From NCBI GenBank assembly GCA_012514315.1, contig JAAZAN010000181.1, positions 1-63,467 on the forward strand: 63,467 nt of DNA, in the 5' to 3' direction. Under the pieces are notes generated by a model. The model was not told the DNA's origin and did not search any database. It saw nothing but the letters and a program-made list of their open reading frames with translations. Source of the DNA: Chloroflexota bacterium (GTDB lineage Bacteria; Chloroflexota; Anaerolineae; B4-G1). The translations under genes were made by a program, and so were the position numbers. This document shows, piece after piece, positions 42,806-51,323 of the stretch (its first letter is position 1; each line of letters begins with the position of its first letter).

Positions 42806-43984
42806 TTACCGACCCTCCAACGCCGCAAGCAGTTCAGTCGCCTCCTGCGGCGTTATCCTGCCCTCCTCCACCATACGCAGAACTCGCAGGCGCTCCTCGT
42901 CAGTAGCGCCTGACTCGTGCCGTACCCCCAGATGGCCCGACACCCGCCGCCACTTGCGTCTCTCCCGTTCTGCACGCATCCGTGCCCGCTCCGCCTCACG
43001 CTGCGCCTGAAGTCGGACCGTCTCGTGCGAGGACTCAGTGGCCTGCTGCAGAAGGGCCGCCTGCACTTCCGAGAGGCGCCTCGACACCTCATGCACACCG
43101 ATGCTCCCCAGTAGCTCAGCCAATCTCGACTCCATATCGGCCATAGATTCGGAGATCTGGGCCTCAATCATCTCGCCTATCGGTTCTAGGTCGACGAGAC
43201 CAGTGTGGGACCGGTCGGCGCCGAGTCCACGCACGACGCGCTGCCGCAGCCGAATCCAGCCTCCGGCTGAGAGCTGGAGTATCATCGCACCGTCATCTCT
43301 GACACCACGGAACAGCCCACCCTCTTCAACCAGGGCAAGACCATCTACGTCTGAGCGTACTCCGCCGGATGCCAGTGCCAGGACCTGCACCCCTGATGCA
43401 GAGTCGAGAAGAACCGTCACATTCCCAGAAACCGTCGCGTGCAACGTGGCGGCGCGACCCGGCATCGGGCTGAGATGAGCGTTGCCACTGACACGCCCGA
43501 TCTCCACGTCTCCCTCAGTATCCTCGACCCACGCGTTACCGGCAACGCGGTCGGCGGCTACGTTCCCACCAAGCAGGTAGACCCGCAGGTTGCCCCGTAC
43601 AGCTCCAGCCCGGACATCGTCGCGCACATCACGGATGGTCAGATTACCACCGACATCCTGCACATTCACGGCCGCTACACCCGTCACCCTGGCATTGCCG
43701 TTCACAGTCCCCAACGTTACGGCCTGTGCGATGCCGCCAACCTGCAGGTTGCCGTGGACGGTTGTGACGTCAATCACCGCGTTGGCCGGACACACCAACT
43801 GACAATCAGATCGAGCGTGGACAAGGAAACGGTTACCATCGCTTTCCACAGCGATGGAGTCTGACCCGCCGCTCGCGCGCACGCTCAGGTGTTCTTCCGG
43901 TTCGCCCCGAATCGACAGGTTCTGCGTACATTCCGCTACAGTCACCACCGGCCTGGTGGAGGTGGCAAACTCCTGTTCATACAT
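42806..43984 (-). CDS. DUF4097-like beta-helix protein with C-terminal SHOCT-like module
   Basis: 392 residues. The N-terminal part (about 10-240) is a repetitive beta-strand region of the DUF4097 type, with periodic VHGNLQVGG, VNGNARVTG, VGGNLTIRD, VRGNLRVYL, VAGNAWVED and VSGNAHLS turns about 18-22 residues apart. A middle helical segment (about 280-345) contains a charged, Arg-rich coiled coil (QREAERARMRAERERRKW). The last 30 residues are a SHOCT-like module (RLRVLRMVEEGRITPQEATE, LLAAL). In Bacillus, YvlB/LiaX combine these two domains and act in cell-envelope stress. There is no signal peptide. The ATG has a GGGGG site 5-6 nt upstream. Confidence 0.8.
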   Translation of the reverse strand: MYEQEFATSTRPVVTVAECTQNLSIRGEPEEHLSVRASGGSDSIAVESDGNRFLVHARSDCQLVCPANAVIDVTTVHGNLQVGGIAQAVTLGTVNGNARVTGVAAVNVQDVGGNLTIRDVRDDVRAGAVRGNLRVYLLGGNVAADRVAGNAWVEDTEGDVEIGRVSGNAHLSPMPGRAATLHATVSGNVTVLLDSASGVQVLALASGGVRSDVDGLALVEEGGLFRGVRDDGAMILQLSAGGWIRLRQRVVRGLGADRSHTGLVDLEPIGEMIEAQISESMADMESRLAELLGSIGVHEVSRRLSEVQAALLQQATESSHETVRLQAQREAERARMRAERERRKWRRVSGHLGVRHESGATDEERLRVLRMVEEGRITPQEATELLAALEGR

Positions 43985-44027
43985 GACAGCCCCCTGTGCC
44001 TGAACGAGCTTCGCACATACTCTCGCC

Positions 44028-44402
44028 CTACTCGCTTGAGATGAGCTCCAGAGCTTGCTCGGCCGAGATCTCGTGACGAGCAAGTCGCTCCAGAACACCC
44101 TTCTGATCCTCAACCGCCCCGCCCGAATCACCAGGAGCCGTCCCATAACCCAACGCCGCAATCACATCATCAAGCCGACTGCGAACCGTTGGATAGGACA
44201 ACCCCAGCTCCTCCTGCATCCGATTCAGTTTTCCCTCGCAGCGCAGGAAGACCTCCACGAAATGAAGCTGATCGAGGGTCAGTCGAGCAAGCCGTCCTAC
44301 TGCAAACCGTCCCTCGATCGATGTGCCGCAGGCCCGACAGACAAGCCGCGCAACGAGCAACTCATCGTGGCACACAGGACACCGCGTAAGCATGGGGTGC
44401 AT
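44028..44402 (-). CDS. DUF2089 family regulator with C-terminal SHOCT-like module
   Basis: 124 residues. The N-terminal zinc ribbon has CPVCHDEL and CRACGTSIEG. The helix-turn-helix region follows with LTLDQLHFVEVFLRCEGKLN and GLSYPTVRSRLDDVI, the DUF2089 signature. After a Gly/Asp linker, the last 22 residues (VLERLARHEISAEQALELI) match the SHOCT-like module of three other proteins in this operon. It is likely the operon's DNA-binding regulator. AGGGAG is 7 nt before the ATG at 44402. The promoter upstream has an inverted repeat over the -10 that could be its own operator. Confidence 0.83.
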   Translation of the reverse strand: MHPMLTRCPVCHDELLVARLVCRACGTSIEGRFAVGRLARLTLDQLHFVEVFLRCEGKLNRMQEELGLSYPTVRSRLDDVIAALGYGTAPGDSGGAVEDQKGVLERLARHEISAEQALELISSE

Positions 44403-44421
44403 TATCGCTCTCCCTTCATAA

Positions 44422-44448
44422 TTACAATTCATACTTTAACTATTGTAA
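44422..44448. promoter_or_regulatory. Candidate operator, perfect 7-bp inverted repeat
   Basis: TTACAAT (44422-44428) and ATTGTAA (44442-44448) are 13 bp apart, so the half-sites are 20 bp (two helical turns) centre to centre. One half is the -10 region of the DUF2089 promoter; the other lies just after the predicted start. A dimeric repressor bound here would block RNA polymerase. Confidence 0.5.
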
Positions 44449-44469
44449 CATATCGCTTGAAAAAGTCAA
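44442..44469 (-). promoter_or_regulatory. Promoter of the DUF2089-DUF4097-MFS-SHOCT operon
   Basis: On the minus strand TTGACT and TACAAT are separated by 16 bp, and the -10 has a TGn extension (TGTTACAAT). The predicted start is near 44435, about 33 nt before the DUF2089 ATG. Confidence 0.65.
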
Positions 44470-44529
44470 TGTCGGTCGGATTCTATCGGTGACCTCACAA
44501 GCGTGCGCTACGTCGTGATATGCGGCTGA

Positions 44530-44558
44530 TTGACACCCTGGTGGATCCCGGTTAGAAT
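44530..44558 (+). promoter_or_regulatory. Consensus promoter of the tetR-ABC operon
   Basis: TTGACA (44530) and TAGAAT (44553) are exactly 17 bp apart. The predicted start is near 44565. Confidence 0.7.
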
Positions 44559-44576
44559 CTGACCAAGTCAGCTTCT
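44554..44576. promoter_or_regulatory. Candidate TetR operator overlapping the -10 and start site
   Basis: AGAATCTGAC, a CAA spacer, then GTCAGCTTCT form an imperfect palindrome with 9 of 10 positions paired. It covers the end of the -10 hexamer and the predicted start, where a TetR-family dimer would repress its own operon. Confidence 0.55.
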
Positions 44577-44612
44577 GAAGCCGAGACCAACCTAGCAGAC
44601 GGTCAGACACAG

Positions 44613-45221
44613 ATGACCAGACAACTGTCACGACGTGAGCAGAAGAAGGTAGAGATACGCCAGCGCCTCGTGGATGCTGCGTCGAATCTATTCAGGAAGT
44701 ACGGATATGAGCAGACCACTATCGCGAGGATTACGCGCACCGCTGAAGTGGCCAAAGGGACCTTCTTCAATTACTTCGAGTCGAAAGAGGCGATCTTACC
44801 AGCACTGGTTGAACACCGCATGCACGAGATACTGCGAGAGACGATGTCGGAATGCGGGGGCCCAACCAGTCCGGTTATGCGGATCAAACACGCGCTCCGT
44901 CTGCTGGCAGCGTCTCAGCCCCGGGATCAGGCTATGGCAGAACGCCTTCGGGCTGCATTGGCACACCATCGAGATGACCGGCCGGTCCGAGCGTTCATAC
45001 AGTTCATCACAAATCATGTGAAGCTTGCCCAGGCCGCGGACGAGATTCGCGCGGATGTGGACGCATCCTTTGTCGCCGGCTTCATATGCTCCATGTTTTT
45101 CTACCAGATGATGCTTCAACACCATAGAGGACATCTTGAGGCTATCCCGATGACATTGGATGATGCCATCGATCTCCTACTAGCTGGAATCGGCGGCCGC
45201 GATTGGGGATCTTCGGCGTGA
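44613..45221 (+). CDS. TetR family transcriptional regulator
   Basis: 202 residues. The N-terminal HTH (about 14-60) has IRQRLVDAASNLFRKYGYEQ, TTIARITRTAEVAKGTFFNY, then FESKEAIL, the TetR signature. The C-terminal ligand-binding domain is helical. It probably represses the two ABC half-transporter genes downstream until a substrate binds. The ATG has no good ribosome site. Its last codons overlap the GTG of the first ABC gene (GTGA). Confidence 0.88.
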   Translation: MTRQLSRREQKKVEIRQRLVDAASNLFRKYGYEQTTIARITRTAEVAKGTFFNYFESKEAILPALVEHRMHEILRETMSECGGPTSPVMRIKHALRLLAASQPRDQAMAERLRAALAHHRDDRPVRAFIQFITNHVKLAQAADEIRADVDASFVAGFICSMFFYQMMLQHHRGHLEAIPMTLDDAIDLLLAGIGGRDWGSSA

Positions 45222-47008
45222 AGTCACTCTGGCGCGCCCTGAGCTATCTGAAGAGCTATGGATTGACGGCAGCAGGAGCATTCGTCAGTCTCCTGGTCTC
45301 CTCTGGAGCAAGCCTGCTAATCCCGCGTATGACGCAGATCATAATCGATGATGGCATCTCGGCGGGGCAGATCGACATCGTCATTGCGTCGGCGCTGGGC
45401 ATGGTTGGCCTCGCTGTCGCCGTGTCGGTGTTCACTTTTCTCCAGGGCGTTCTATCCGCCCGGACGGCGCACGGCGTGGCTTACGACCTCCGCAACCAGA
45501 TCTACGGCAAGATCCAGTCCTTATCTTTCAGCTATCACGACCAAGCCCAGACGGGCCAACTCCTGACACGGGCAACGTCAGATGTGGAGCGGCTGCAGCA
45601 GTTCGTCGGTATGGGCTTCATTCAGCTTCTCAGTGCGGTACTCATGATGATCGGCGCAATCACCTTCCTGTTTGTCACGGATTGGCAACTGGCGCTAATC
45701 ATCCTGTTCGTCGTGCCTCTGACATTCGGCCTCTTCGGATTCTTCGCCAGTCGGGCTCGTCCGCTCTTCACACGGATTCAACAGACTGTGGGGCAGCTCA
45801 CCACCATACTCCAGGAGAACCTAGCCGGCGTGCGGGTCGTCAAAGCCTTCGCGCGCGAGTCGTATGAAGCAAGTCGCTTCGAGCGTGCCAACGAGAACGT
45901 GCTCGAACTCAGTCTGGCAGTAGGCAAGCTCTTCGCAGTAGGCATCCCTGCCATCTTTGTGATCGCCGACCTGGCGACACTCGCCGTCTACTGGTTCGGT
46001 GGCTATCAGACCATCGCTGGTCGACTCAGTGTGGGCCGTATCGTGGCCTTCTCGAACTACATGATGATGGCCTTCTTTCCTATGCTAATGCTGGGCATGA
46101 TCATTGCCGTGCTATCGCAAGCCGGAGCTTCTGCGGACCGGGTCTTCGAGATCTTGGACAGCCGTGTCGAGATACTGGATCGGCCGGATGCGATTGAGCT
46201 GAAGGCGGTCCTGGGCCACATCGCTTTCAAACACGTCAGTTTCCGCTACTTCGAGGGCAGCGATGACGTTCTTCACGATGTCAGCTTTGTGGCAAGACCA
46301 GGGGAGACGATTGCACTACTGGGGGCCACTGGATCTGGGAAGTCAACGATTGTCGCGCTGGTCCCGCGTTTCTACGATGCGACAGGGGGACGCGTGATGA
46401 TCGACGGCCACGATGTGCGGGACGTCACTCAGGATTCATTGCGCCGGCGGATCGGGATTGTGTTGCAGGAGACAACGCTGTTCTCTGGCACGATTCGCGA
46501 CAACATCGCGTTCGGGCGCCAAGATGCAACCATCGAAGAGATCACGGCCGCAGCCAAGGCCGCCGAGGCGCACGATTTTATCACAGCCTTTCCGGCCGGC
46601 TATGACACAGTAGTCGGTGAACGTGGTATGACACTCTCGGGGGGCCAGAAACAGCGCATTGCCATCGCGCGGGCGCTCATTCTGGACCCGCGCATCCTGA
46701 TTCTCGATGACGCGACCTCGGCCGTCGACTACGAGACAGAGCTGCGCATTCAGCAGGCGCTGAGTCGTCTCATGAAAGGGCGTACGAGTCTCGTCATCGC
46801 ACAACGCATCGCCACCGTGCTGAACGCTGATCAGATCCTTGTGCTCCACGAAGGTGAGATCGTCGCACAGGGCAAGCATGAGGATCTATTGCAGACCAGT
46901 CCAGCCTACGTGGAGATATACTGTTCGCAGCTCCATTCAGGCGATGCCCCATCTTCCAGTCCCTATGCCGACCGGTGTACCGCAAGCGCGGAAGAGGTCC
47001 TGTACTGA
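45218..47008 (+). CDS. ABC exporter half-subunit with degenerate ATP site
   Basis: 596 residues: six transmembrane helices (1-310) and one nucleotide-binding domain. Walker A is GATGSGKST, the signature LSGGQKQRIAIARAL is intact, but Walker B ends ILDDATSAVD (Asp instead of the catalytic Glu) and the switch is VIAQRIAT (Gln instead of His). This is the pattern of the degenerate-site subunit of heterodimeric exporters such as TM287/288 or BmrCD. Its partner is the next gene. The GTG start overlaps the tetR stop. A role in drug or lipid export is inferred from the family and the TetR control. Confidence 0.9.
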   Translation: MKSLWRALSYLKSYGLTAAGAFVSLLVSSGASLLIPRMTQIIIDDGISAGQIDIVIASALGMVGLAVAVSVFTFLQGVLSARTAHGVAYDLRNQIYGKIQSLSFSYHDQAQTGQLLTRATSDVERLQQFVGMGFIQLLSAVLMMIGAITFLFVTDWQLALIILFVVPLTFGLFGFFASRARPLFTRIQQTVGQLTTILQENLAGVRVVKAFARESYEASRFERANENVLELSLAVGKLFAVGIPAIFVIADLATLAVYWFGGYQTIAGRLSVGRIVAFSNYMMMAFFPMLMLGMIIAVLSQAGASADRVFEILDSRVEILDRPDAIELKAVLGHIAFKHVSFRYFEGSDDVLHDVSFVARPGETIALLGATGSGKSTIVALVPRFYDATGGRVMIDGHDVRDVTQDSLRRRIGIVLQETTLFSGTIRDNIAFGRQDATIEEITAAAKAAEAHDFITAFPAGYDTVVGERGMTLSGGQKQRIAIARALILDPRILILDDATSAVDYETELRIQQALSRLMKGRTSLVIAQRIATVLNADQILVLHEGEIVAQGKHEDLLQTSPAYVEIYCSQLHSGDAPSSSPYADRCTASAEEVLY

Positions 47009-48876
47009 TGCCCGGCCCCACACGCCACCGCGGTCTCTCAGATAAGCAGGACCGACCCGCTGACACAGGGAAGACGCTGCGCCGCCTATTGGGCTATTTC
47101 GTCCCGTTTAGGGCATTTCTTTGGATCGTGGGTATCCTACTTGTCCTGAGCACGCTCCTGAAGATGGCTGCCCCTTATCTCACAGGCGTCGCCGTGGATC
47201 ACTTCATCGCCTCTACACCAGACCGGTCGCCTCCCGCGTGGCTGGCGTGGATCCTGCCTCCCGATACAGCACGAACGACGGGGCTGACCGTCACAATGAT
47301 CATCTTGCTAGCTGCACATCTGTTGGACTTCGGAGCCACCTCAGGGCAGTTCTACCTGATGGCGATCATCGGTCAGCGCATCCTCCTCACTTTGCGTACA
47401 CAGGTATTCCAGCAGATCCAGACACTTTCGCTGAGATTCTTCGATCAGCACGAGGCTGGGGACCTCATGTCGCGCCTCGTGAATGATACGGAGGTCATCA
47501 GTCAGGTCTTCAATGGAGGAATCATCCGCCTCCTGGGAATGAGTCTCTCACTTGTCGGCATCCTAGTCTCGATGCTCAGTCTGAACTGGCGTCTTGCTCT
47601 CGCTAGCTTCTCCATCCTGCCGGTCATAGCGGTTGTCACCGTCGCCTTCTCAAGGCGGGCGAGGCGCGCGTTCCGTAGAACTCGCGAGACAATCGGTCAG
47701 GTGAGTGCAGAGCTCCAGGAGAACATCGCCGCCGTGCGCGAGGTTCAGGCATTCTCTCGAGTACGCGAGAACCTTGCTGAGTTTCAGGAGGTCAATGCGG
47801 CGAATCGAGACGCCAACATCCAGGCTCAGTCGATCATGTCGGCGTTCTCGCCGGCGCTAGATGTTCTGAGTACCGTGGCACTGGCTGTCGTTGCCGGGTA
47901 CGGAGGCTACCTGGCACTCAGGTTCACCCCGCCCTTGGTCAGCGTGGGAGAGATCGTCGCCTTCCTGCTGTATGTGCGCCGGTTCTATGAACCAGTGCGC
48001 ATGATCGCCGGTCTCTACACCCAGCTCCAGTCGGCCATCGCAGGAGCCGAGCGCATCTTCGAGCTGCTGGACACGCCGCCGGCCATCGTGGATGCACCAG
48101 ACGCCATCGTGTTGCCGCCAGTCCAGGGTCACGTTGAGTTCGATCACGTCAGTTTTGAATACGAGCGGGGCAAACCCGTCGTTGACGGCATCTGCTTTGA
48201 GGCACAACCCGGTCAGACGATCGCTTTGGTCGGCCCGACCGGAGCGGGCAAGACCACTCTAGTCAGCCTGCTGGTCCGATTCTATGATGTTGAGAGACCA
48301 TCGGTGATTCGCATCGATGGTCACGACATCCGTACAGTCACACAGGAGAGCCTGCGCCGCCAGATCGGGGTGGTCCTGCAAGATACCTTCCTATTCTCAG
48401 GCACTGTTCTCGAGAACATCCGCTATGGCCGCCTCGACGCCACCGACGAGGCGGTGGTCTCAGCAGCCAAACTGGCCAACGCCGATCAGTTCATCACACG
48501 CCTTCCGGAAGGTTACCAGACCCTGTTGGGAGAGCGAGGTCACAATCTGAGTCAGGGCCAGCGGCAGATGATTTCCATAGCGCGTGCTGTGCTGGCGCAA
48601 CCGCGTGTGCTCATTCTGGATGAGGCGACATCAAGCGTGGATACGCGCACAGAGAAGCTGATCCAAGCAGCACTCGACCATCTACTGACCGGACGAACAT
48701 CCCTCGTGATCGCACATCGACTGAGCACGATCCAAAATGCTGATCAGGTCATCGTGATTGATGACAATCGGATCATCGAACGAGGGACACACAAGGAACT
48801 GATGCAGGCGCAAGGGCTGTATCACGACCTATATCAGAGCCAGTTCCGCCGCCAGATGTCACACGGCGTCGAATGA
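47008..48876 (+). CDS. ABC exporter half-subunit with consensus catalytic residues
   Basis: 622 residues: a polar N-terminal extension (about 30), six transmembrane helices (to about 330) and a nucleotide-binding domain. Walker A is GPTGAGKTT, Walker B ILDEATSSVD with the catalytic Glu, and the switch histidine is in IAHRLST. The signature reads LSQGQRQ instead of LSGGQ. With the preceding subunit it would form one complete site (its own Walker motifs plus the partner's LSGGQ) and one degenerate site. The ATG overlaps the previous stop by one base (TGATG). Confidence 0.9.
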   Translation: MPGPTRHRGLSDKQDRPADTGKTLRRLLGYFVPFRAFLWIVGILLVLSTLLKMAAPYLTGVAVDHFIASTPDRSPPAWLAWILPPDTARTTGLTVTMIILLAAHLLDFGATSGQFYLMAIIGQRILLTLRTQVFQQIQTLSLRFFDQHEAGDLMSRLVNDTEVISQVFNGGIIRLLGMSLSLVGILVSMLSLNWRLALASFSILPVIAVVTVAFSRRARRAFRRTRETIGQVSAELQENIAAVREVQAFSRVRENLAEFQEVNAANRDANIQAQSIMSAFSPALDVLSTVALAVVAGYGGYLALRFTPPLVSVGEIVAFLLYVRRFYEPVRMIAGLYTQLQSAIAGAERIFELLDTPPAIVDAPDAIVLPPVQGHVEFDHVSFEYERGKPVVDGICFEAQPGQTIALVGPTGAGKTTLVSLLVRFYDVERPSVIRIDGHDIRTVTQESLRRQIGVVLQDTFLFSGTVLENIRYGRLDATDEAVVSAAKLANADQFITRLPEGYQTLLGERGHNLSQGQRQMISIARAVLAQPRVLILDEATSSVDTRTEKLIQAALDHLLTGRTSLVIAHRLSTIQNADQVIVIDDNRIIERGTHKELMQAQGLYHDLYQSQFRRQMSHGVE

Positions 48877-48922
48877 AGGTTCACCCGCCGGGAGGACGCA
48901 GTGCGTCTGATACTAGAGCGAA

Positions 48923-49474
48923 CTAGGAGCGGGCATAGACCTGCTGCTTCAGTACCCCGACAAATCTCAGGTTGCGATAGTGCTCCGCGTAGTCTAGACC
49001 ATACCCTACGACAAACTCGTCCGGCACCTCGAACCCAATTATATCCAGTTGAACATCAACCTCGCGTCGCGTCGGTTTGCTCAACAATGTGCACACTCGC
49101 AGGCTGGCTGGGCCACGGGTCCGCATATTCCGCGTGATGTACTCCAGCGTGTAGCCAGTGTCCACGATGTCCTCAACGATCATCACGTGCCGGCCCTCAA
49201 CACTGCTCTCCAGATCCAGCAGGATGCGCACCACCCCGCTACTCTCCGTCGCCGCCCCATACGATGACGTCACCATGAAGTCGACCTCGTGGCGCACGTC
49301 AATGTGGCGCGTGAGGTCAGCCAAGAAGATGAACGATCCCTTTAGAACCGACACCAGCAGGGGGCAGTCCTCGTCGGAGTAAAGGGCTGAGATCTCATTA
49401 CCAAGCTCAGCCACGCGGGCCTGGAGATCGTCCTCCGAGATCAGAATCCTGTCAATATCGTCGCTCAGCGCCAT
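48923..49474 (-). CDS. hpt: Hypoxanthine phosphoribosyltransferase
   Basis: A 183-residue purine salvage enzyme making IMP or GMP from hypoxanthine or guanine and PRPP. It has VSVLKGSFIFLADL, DFMVTSSYG, the PRPP motif VMIVEDIVDTGYTL, and GFEVPDEFVVGYGLDYAEHYRNL near the C-terminus. The ATG at 49474 has AAGGAG 8 nt upstream. Longer in-frame readings run into tdk and are not used. It follows tdk by 28 bp on the same strand, giving a nucleotide-salvage pair. Confidence 0.95.
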   Translation of the reverse strand: MALSDDIDRILISEDDLQARVAELGNEISALYSDEDCPLLVSVLKGSFIFLADLTRHIDVRHEVDFMVTSSYGAATESSGVVRILLDLESSVEGRHVMIVEDIVDTGYTLEYITRNMRTRGPASLRVCTLLSKPTRREVDVQLDIIGFEVPDEFVVGYGLDYAEHYRNLRFVGVLKQQVYARS

Positions 49475-49502
49475 CGAGAAGACTCCTTGTAGCAGAAGAT
49501 AC

Positions 49503-50099
49503 CTAACCACTCCGCCCACTGGCGGGTCGGACTCTGTGACAGCCCCGGCAACGTGCTTCGTAGACTTCGCTGGCGCCCACGAGTACAATTGGGTCATTCT
49601 GAGCGGCCGGCAGCCCGTCAATCAGTCGCTGAGTCCGGCTAGCGGGGCAACCACACACTATGCAGATCGCGTGGAGTTTGTCCACAAGCTCAGCACGCGC
49701 CATGAGCTCAGGCATCGGCCCAAATGGATAACCGCGGAAGTCCAGGTCCAGGCCCGCGACGACGACCCGGATCCCTCTGCTCGCCAGCTCGTCACACAAG
49801 CCCACCACTTCACCCTCGAAGAACTGACCTTCATCGATTGCGACGACATCAGTGTCGGAGCGGATCGACGCCCGCAGCTCAGCCACGCTCTTGACCGGTA
49901 CCGCGTCGATCTGCATTCCGTCGTGCGACGTCACTTCACGCTGCGCATACCGTTTATCAATCGCCGGCTTGAACACCTGGACATTCAGACGGGCGATCTG
50001 CGCCCGCCTGACCCGGCGGATCAGTTCCTCGGTCTTTCCCGAGAACATACTGCCACAGATGACCTCAATCCACCCGCTGCTGCTCGGCTTGGTGTACAT
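49503..50099 (-). CDS. tdk: Thymidine kinase (type II)
   Basis: A 198-residue enzyme phosphorylating thymidine. The P-loop is [15 protein letters not shown], followed by the [10 protein letters not shown] motif, the [10 protein letters not shown] segment, and a zinc site made of CIVCG and CRGCH. The lasso region lies between them. AAGGGA is just before the ATG. A strong intrinsic terminator lies between rpmE and this gene, so tdk-hpt probably needs its own promoter or read-through. Confidence 0.95.
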   Translation of the reverse strand: MYTKPSSSGWIEVICGSMFSGKTEELIRRVRRAQIARLNVQVFKPAIDKRYAQREVTSHDGMQIDAVPVKSVAELRASIRSDTDVVAIDEGQFFEGEVVGLCDELASRGIRVVVAGLDLDFRGYPFGPMPELMARAELVDKLHAICIVCGCPASRTQRLIDGLPAAQNDPIVLVGASEVYEARCRGCHRVRPASGRSG

Positions 50100-50110
50100 T
50101 TCCCTTCCGG

Positions 50111-50144
50111 AAACAAAAATAGGGACAGTATTATCTGCCCCTAT
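50111..50144 (-). terminator. Intrinsic terminator of the rplU-rpmA-rpmE operon
   Basis: On the minus strand ATAGGGGCAG pairs with CTGTCCCTAT (10 bp, one G-U), with a 6-nt loop, followed directly by TTTTGTTT. It is between rpmE and tdk. Confidence 0.85.
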
Positions 50145-50165
50145 CGATCCTGCTCTGCCCTCGGA

Positions 50166-50663
50166 TCAGTCCTCTTCAGGCTCGATATCTGACTCGCCTT
50201 CGTCACCATCATCGCCCGGCAGCACAAACCCGCGTCCGCGCAATGTCTTCTTCACGGTTGCCAGAGACTTCAGCCCAAAACCTCTCAAGTTCGTGAGCGT
50301 CTCCTCGCCTTCCTCCAGCTTCGCCAGCAGGTCACCAACCGTCACGACACCGGCTCCCGAGAGCACAGCTACCGTCCGGCTACCCACGCCCAGCTCAGAG
50401 ATGGGCAGAGCAGGCGACATAGCGCGCTTTCGTTCGGCTTCAGCATCGGCAATCGCCTGATCGCGCTGTTCGAGCTTCTTCATGAAGCGCTCAACCCGCC
50501 CACCTGAGTCGACAATGCGCATCTGCCCGGTGAAAAACGGGTGGCACTTGGAGCATACATCTGTGCGGATCGTCGGGACCGTCGCCCCGACATTCCACGT
50601 GTTACCGCAGGAACAGATCACCTGTGCCTCCGGGTAGTACTCAGGATGGATATTTCCCTTCAT
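50166..50663 (-). CDS. rpmE: Ribosomal protein bL31 fused to an RNA polymerase alpha-CTD-like domain
   Basis: 165 residues, about twice the usual bL31 length. Residues 1-62 are a zinc-type bL31: MKGNIHPEYY, C17/C19 in CSCGNTW and C37/C40 in CSKCHPFFTG. A charged helix (about 63-85) links to a second domain (86-150) that aligns with the alpha C-terminal domain of RNA polymerase: LPISELGVGSRTVAVL, AGVVTVGDLL, LRGFGLKSLATVKKTL. By alignment R95, K132 and S133 match E. coli alpha R265, K298 and S299, while the N268 position is Ala. An acidic tail closes the protein. The start has a weak AGGA site. It follows rpmA by 18 bp. Confidence 0.88.
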   Translation of the reverse strand: MKGNIHPEYYPEAQVICSCGNTWNVGATVPTIRTDVCSKCHPFFTGQMRIVDSGGRVERFMKKLEQRDQAIADAEAERKRAMSPALPISELGVGSRTVAVLSGAGVVTVGDLLAKLEEGEETLTNLRGFGLKSLATVKKTLRGRGFVLPGDDGDEGESDIEPEED

Positions 50664-50681
50664 CTCACTATCCTATTCTCT

Positions 50682-50942
50682 CTATGCCTCTCGGGGATAA
50701 ACGCTGACTCGCCGGCGTCCTCCACGGACTGCTTCGTAAGTAACACACCCATCAGCCAGCGCGAACAGCGTGTAGTCCTTGCCCATTCCCACATTCTCGC
50801 CAGGCTTGATTGTCATGCCGCGCTGCCGCACGATGATGTTGCCGGCACGCACCGCTTCGCCACCATACTTCTTCACACCCAGGCGCTTCGAGTGACTGTC
50901 GCGCCCGTTACGGCTAGTTCCTGCACCCTTCTTGTGTGCCAT
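50682..50942 (-). CDS. rpmA: Ribosomal protein bL27
   Basis: An 86-residue ribosomal protein whose N-terminus reaches the peptidyl-transferase centre. It starts [20 protein letters not shown], without the cleaved N-terminal extension seen in many Firmicutes, and has [26 protein letters not shown] is upstream. It lies between rplU and rpmE. Confidence 0.97.
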   Translation of the reverse strand: MAHKKGAGTSRNGRDSHSKRLGVKKYGGEAVRAGNIIVRQRGMTIKPGENVGMGKDYTLFALADGCVTYEAVRGGRRRVSVYPREA

Positions 50943-50953
50943 CCTCGCTCCTC

Positions 50954-51265
50954 CTACGCCACGATCTCGTCCACAAGCAGCCGGGTGTAACGCTGCCTAT
51001 GCCCAGCGCGCCGCCGGTAGCGCTCCTTGGGACGGTACTTGAAGACGAATACTTTCGGCCCCTTCTCTTGCGCGACGACGGTCGCCCGAACCTTCGCACC
51101 CTCAACAACCGGACGGCCCACCTGCACCCCATCGTCGCCAGCGACCATCAGGACCTCACTCAACTCGACTTGCTCACCTACTTCAGCAGGAAGCTTATCG
51201 ACGAGTATCGTGTCCCCCACTCCCGCACGGTACTGACGTGATCCAGACTTGACAACTGCGTACAC
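50954..51265 (-). CDS. rplU: Ribosomal protein bL21
   Basis: A 103-residue ribosomal protein. It starts [17 protein letters not shown] and ends with [20 protein letters not shown] and [11 protein letters not shown]. The start is a GTG with GGAGG 6 nt upstream; the longer open frame upstream runs through the promoter and is not coding. It is first in the rplU-rpmA-rpmE operon, 11 bp before rpmA. Confidence 0.96.
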   Translation of the reverse strand: MYAVVKSGSRQYRAGVGDTILVDKLPAEVGEQVELSEVLMVAGDDGVQVGRPVVEGAKVRATVVAQEKGPKVFVFKYRPKERYRRRAGHRQRYTRLLVDEIVA

Positions 51266-51323
51266 GATTACCCTCCCATCACACAATAACGGGCCGTGCC
51301 AGTGGGCGCGGCCGCCACATTGC

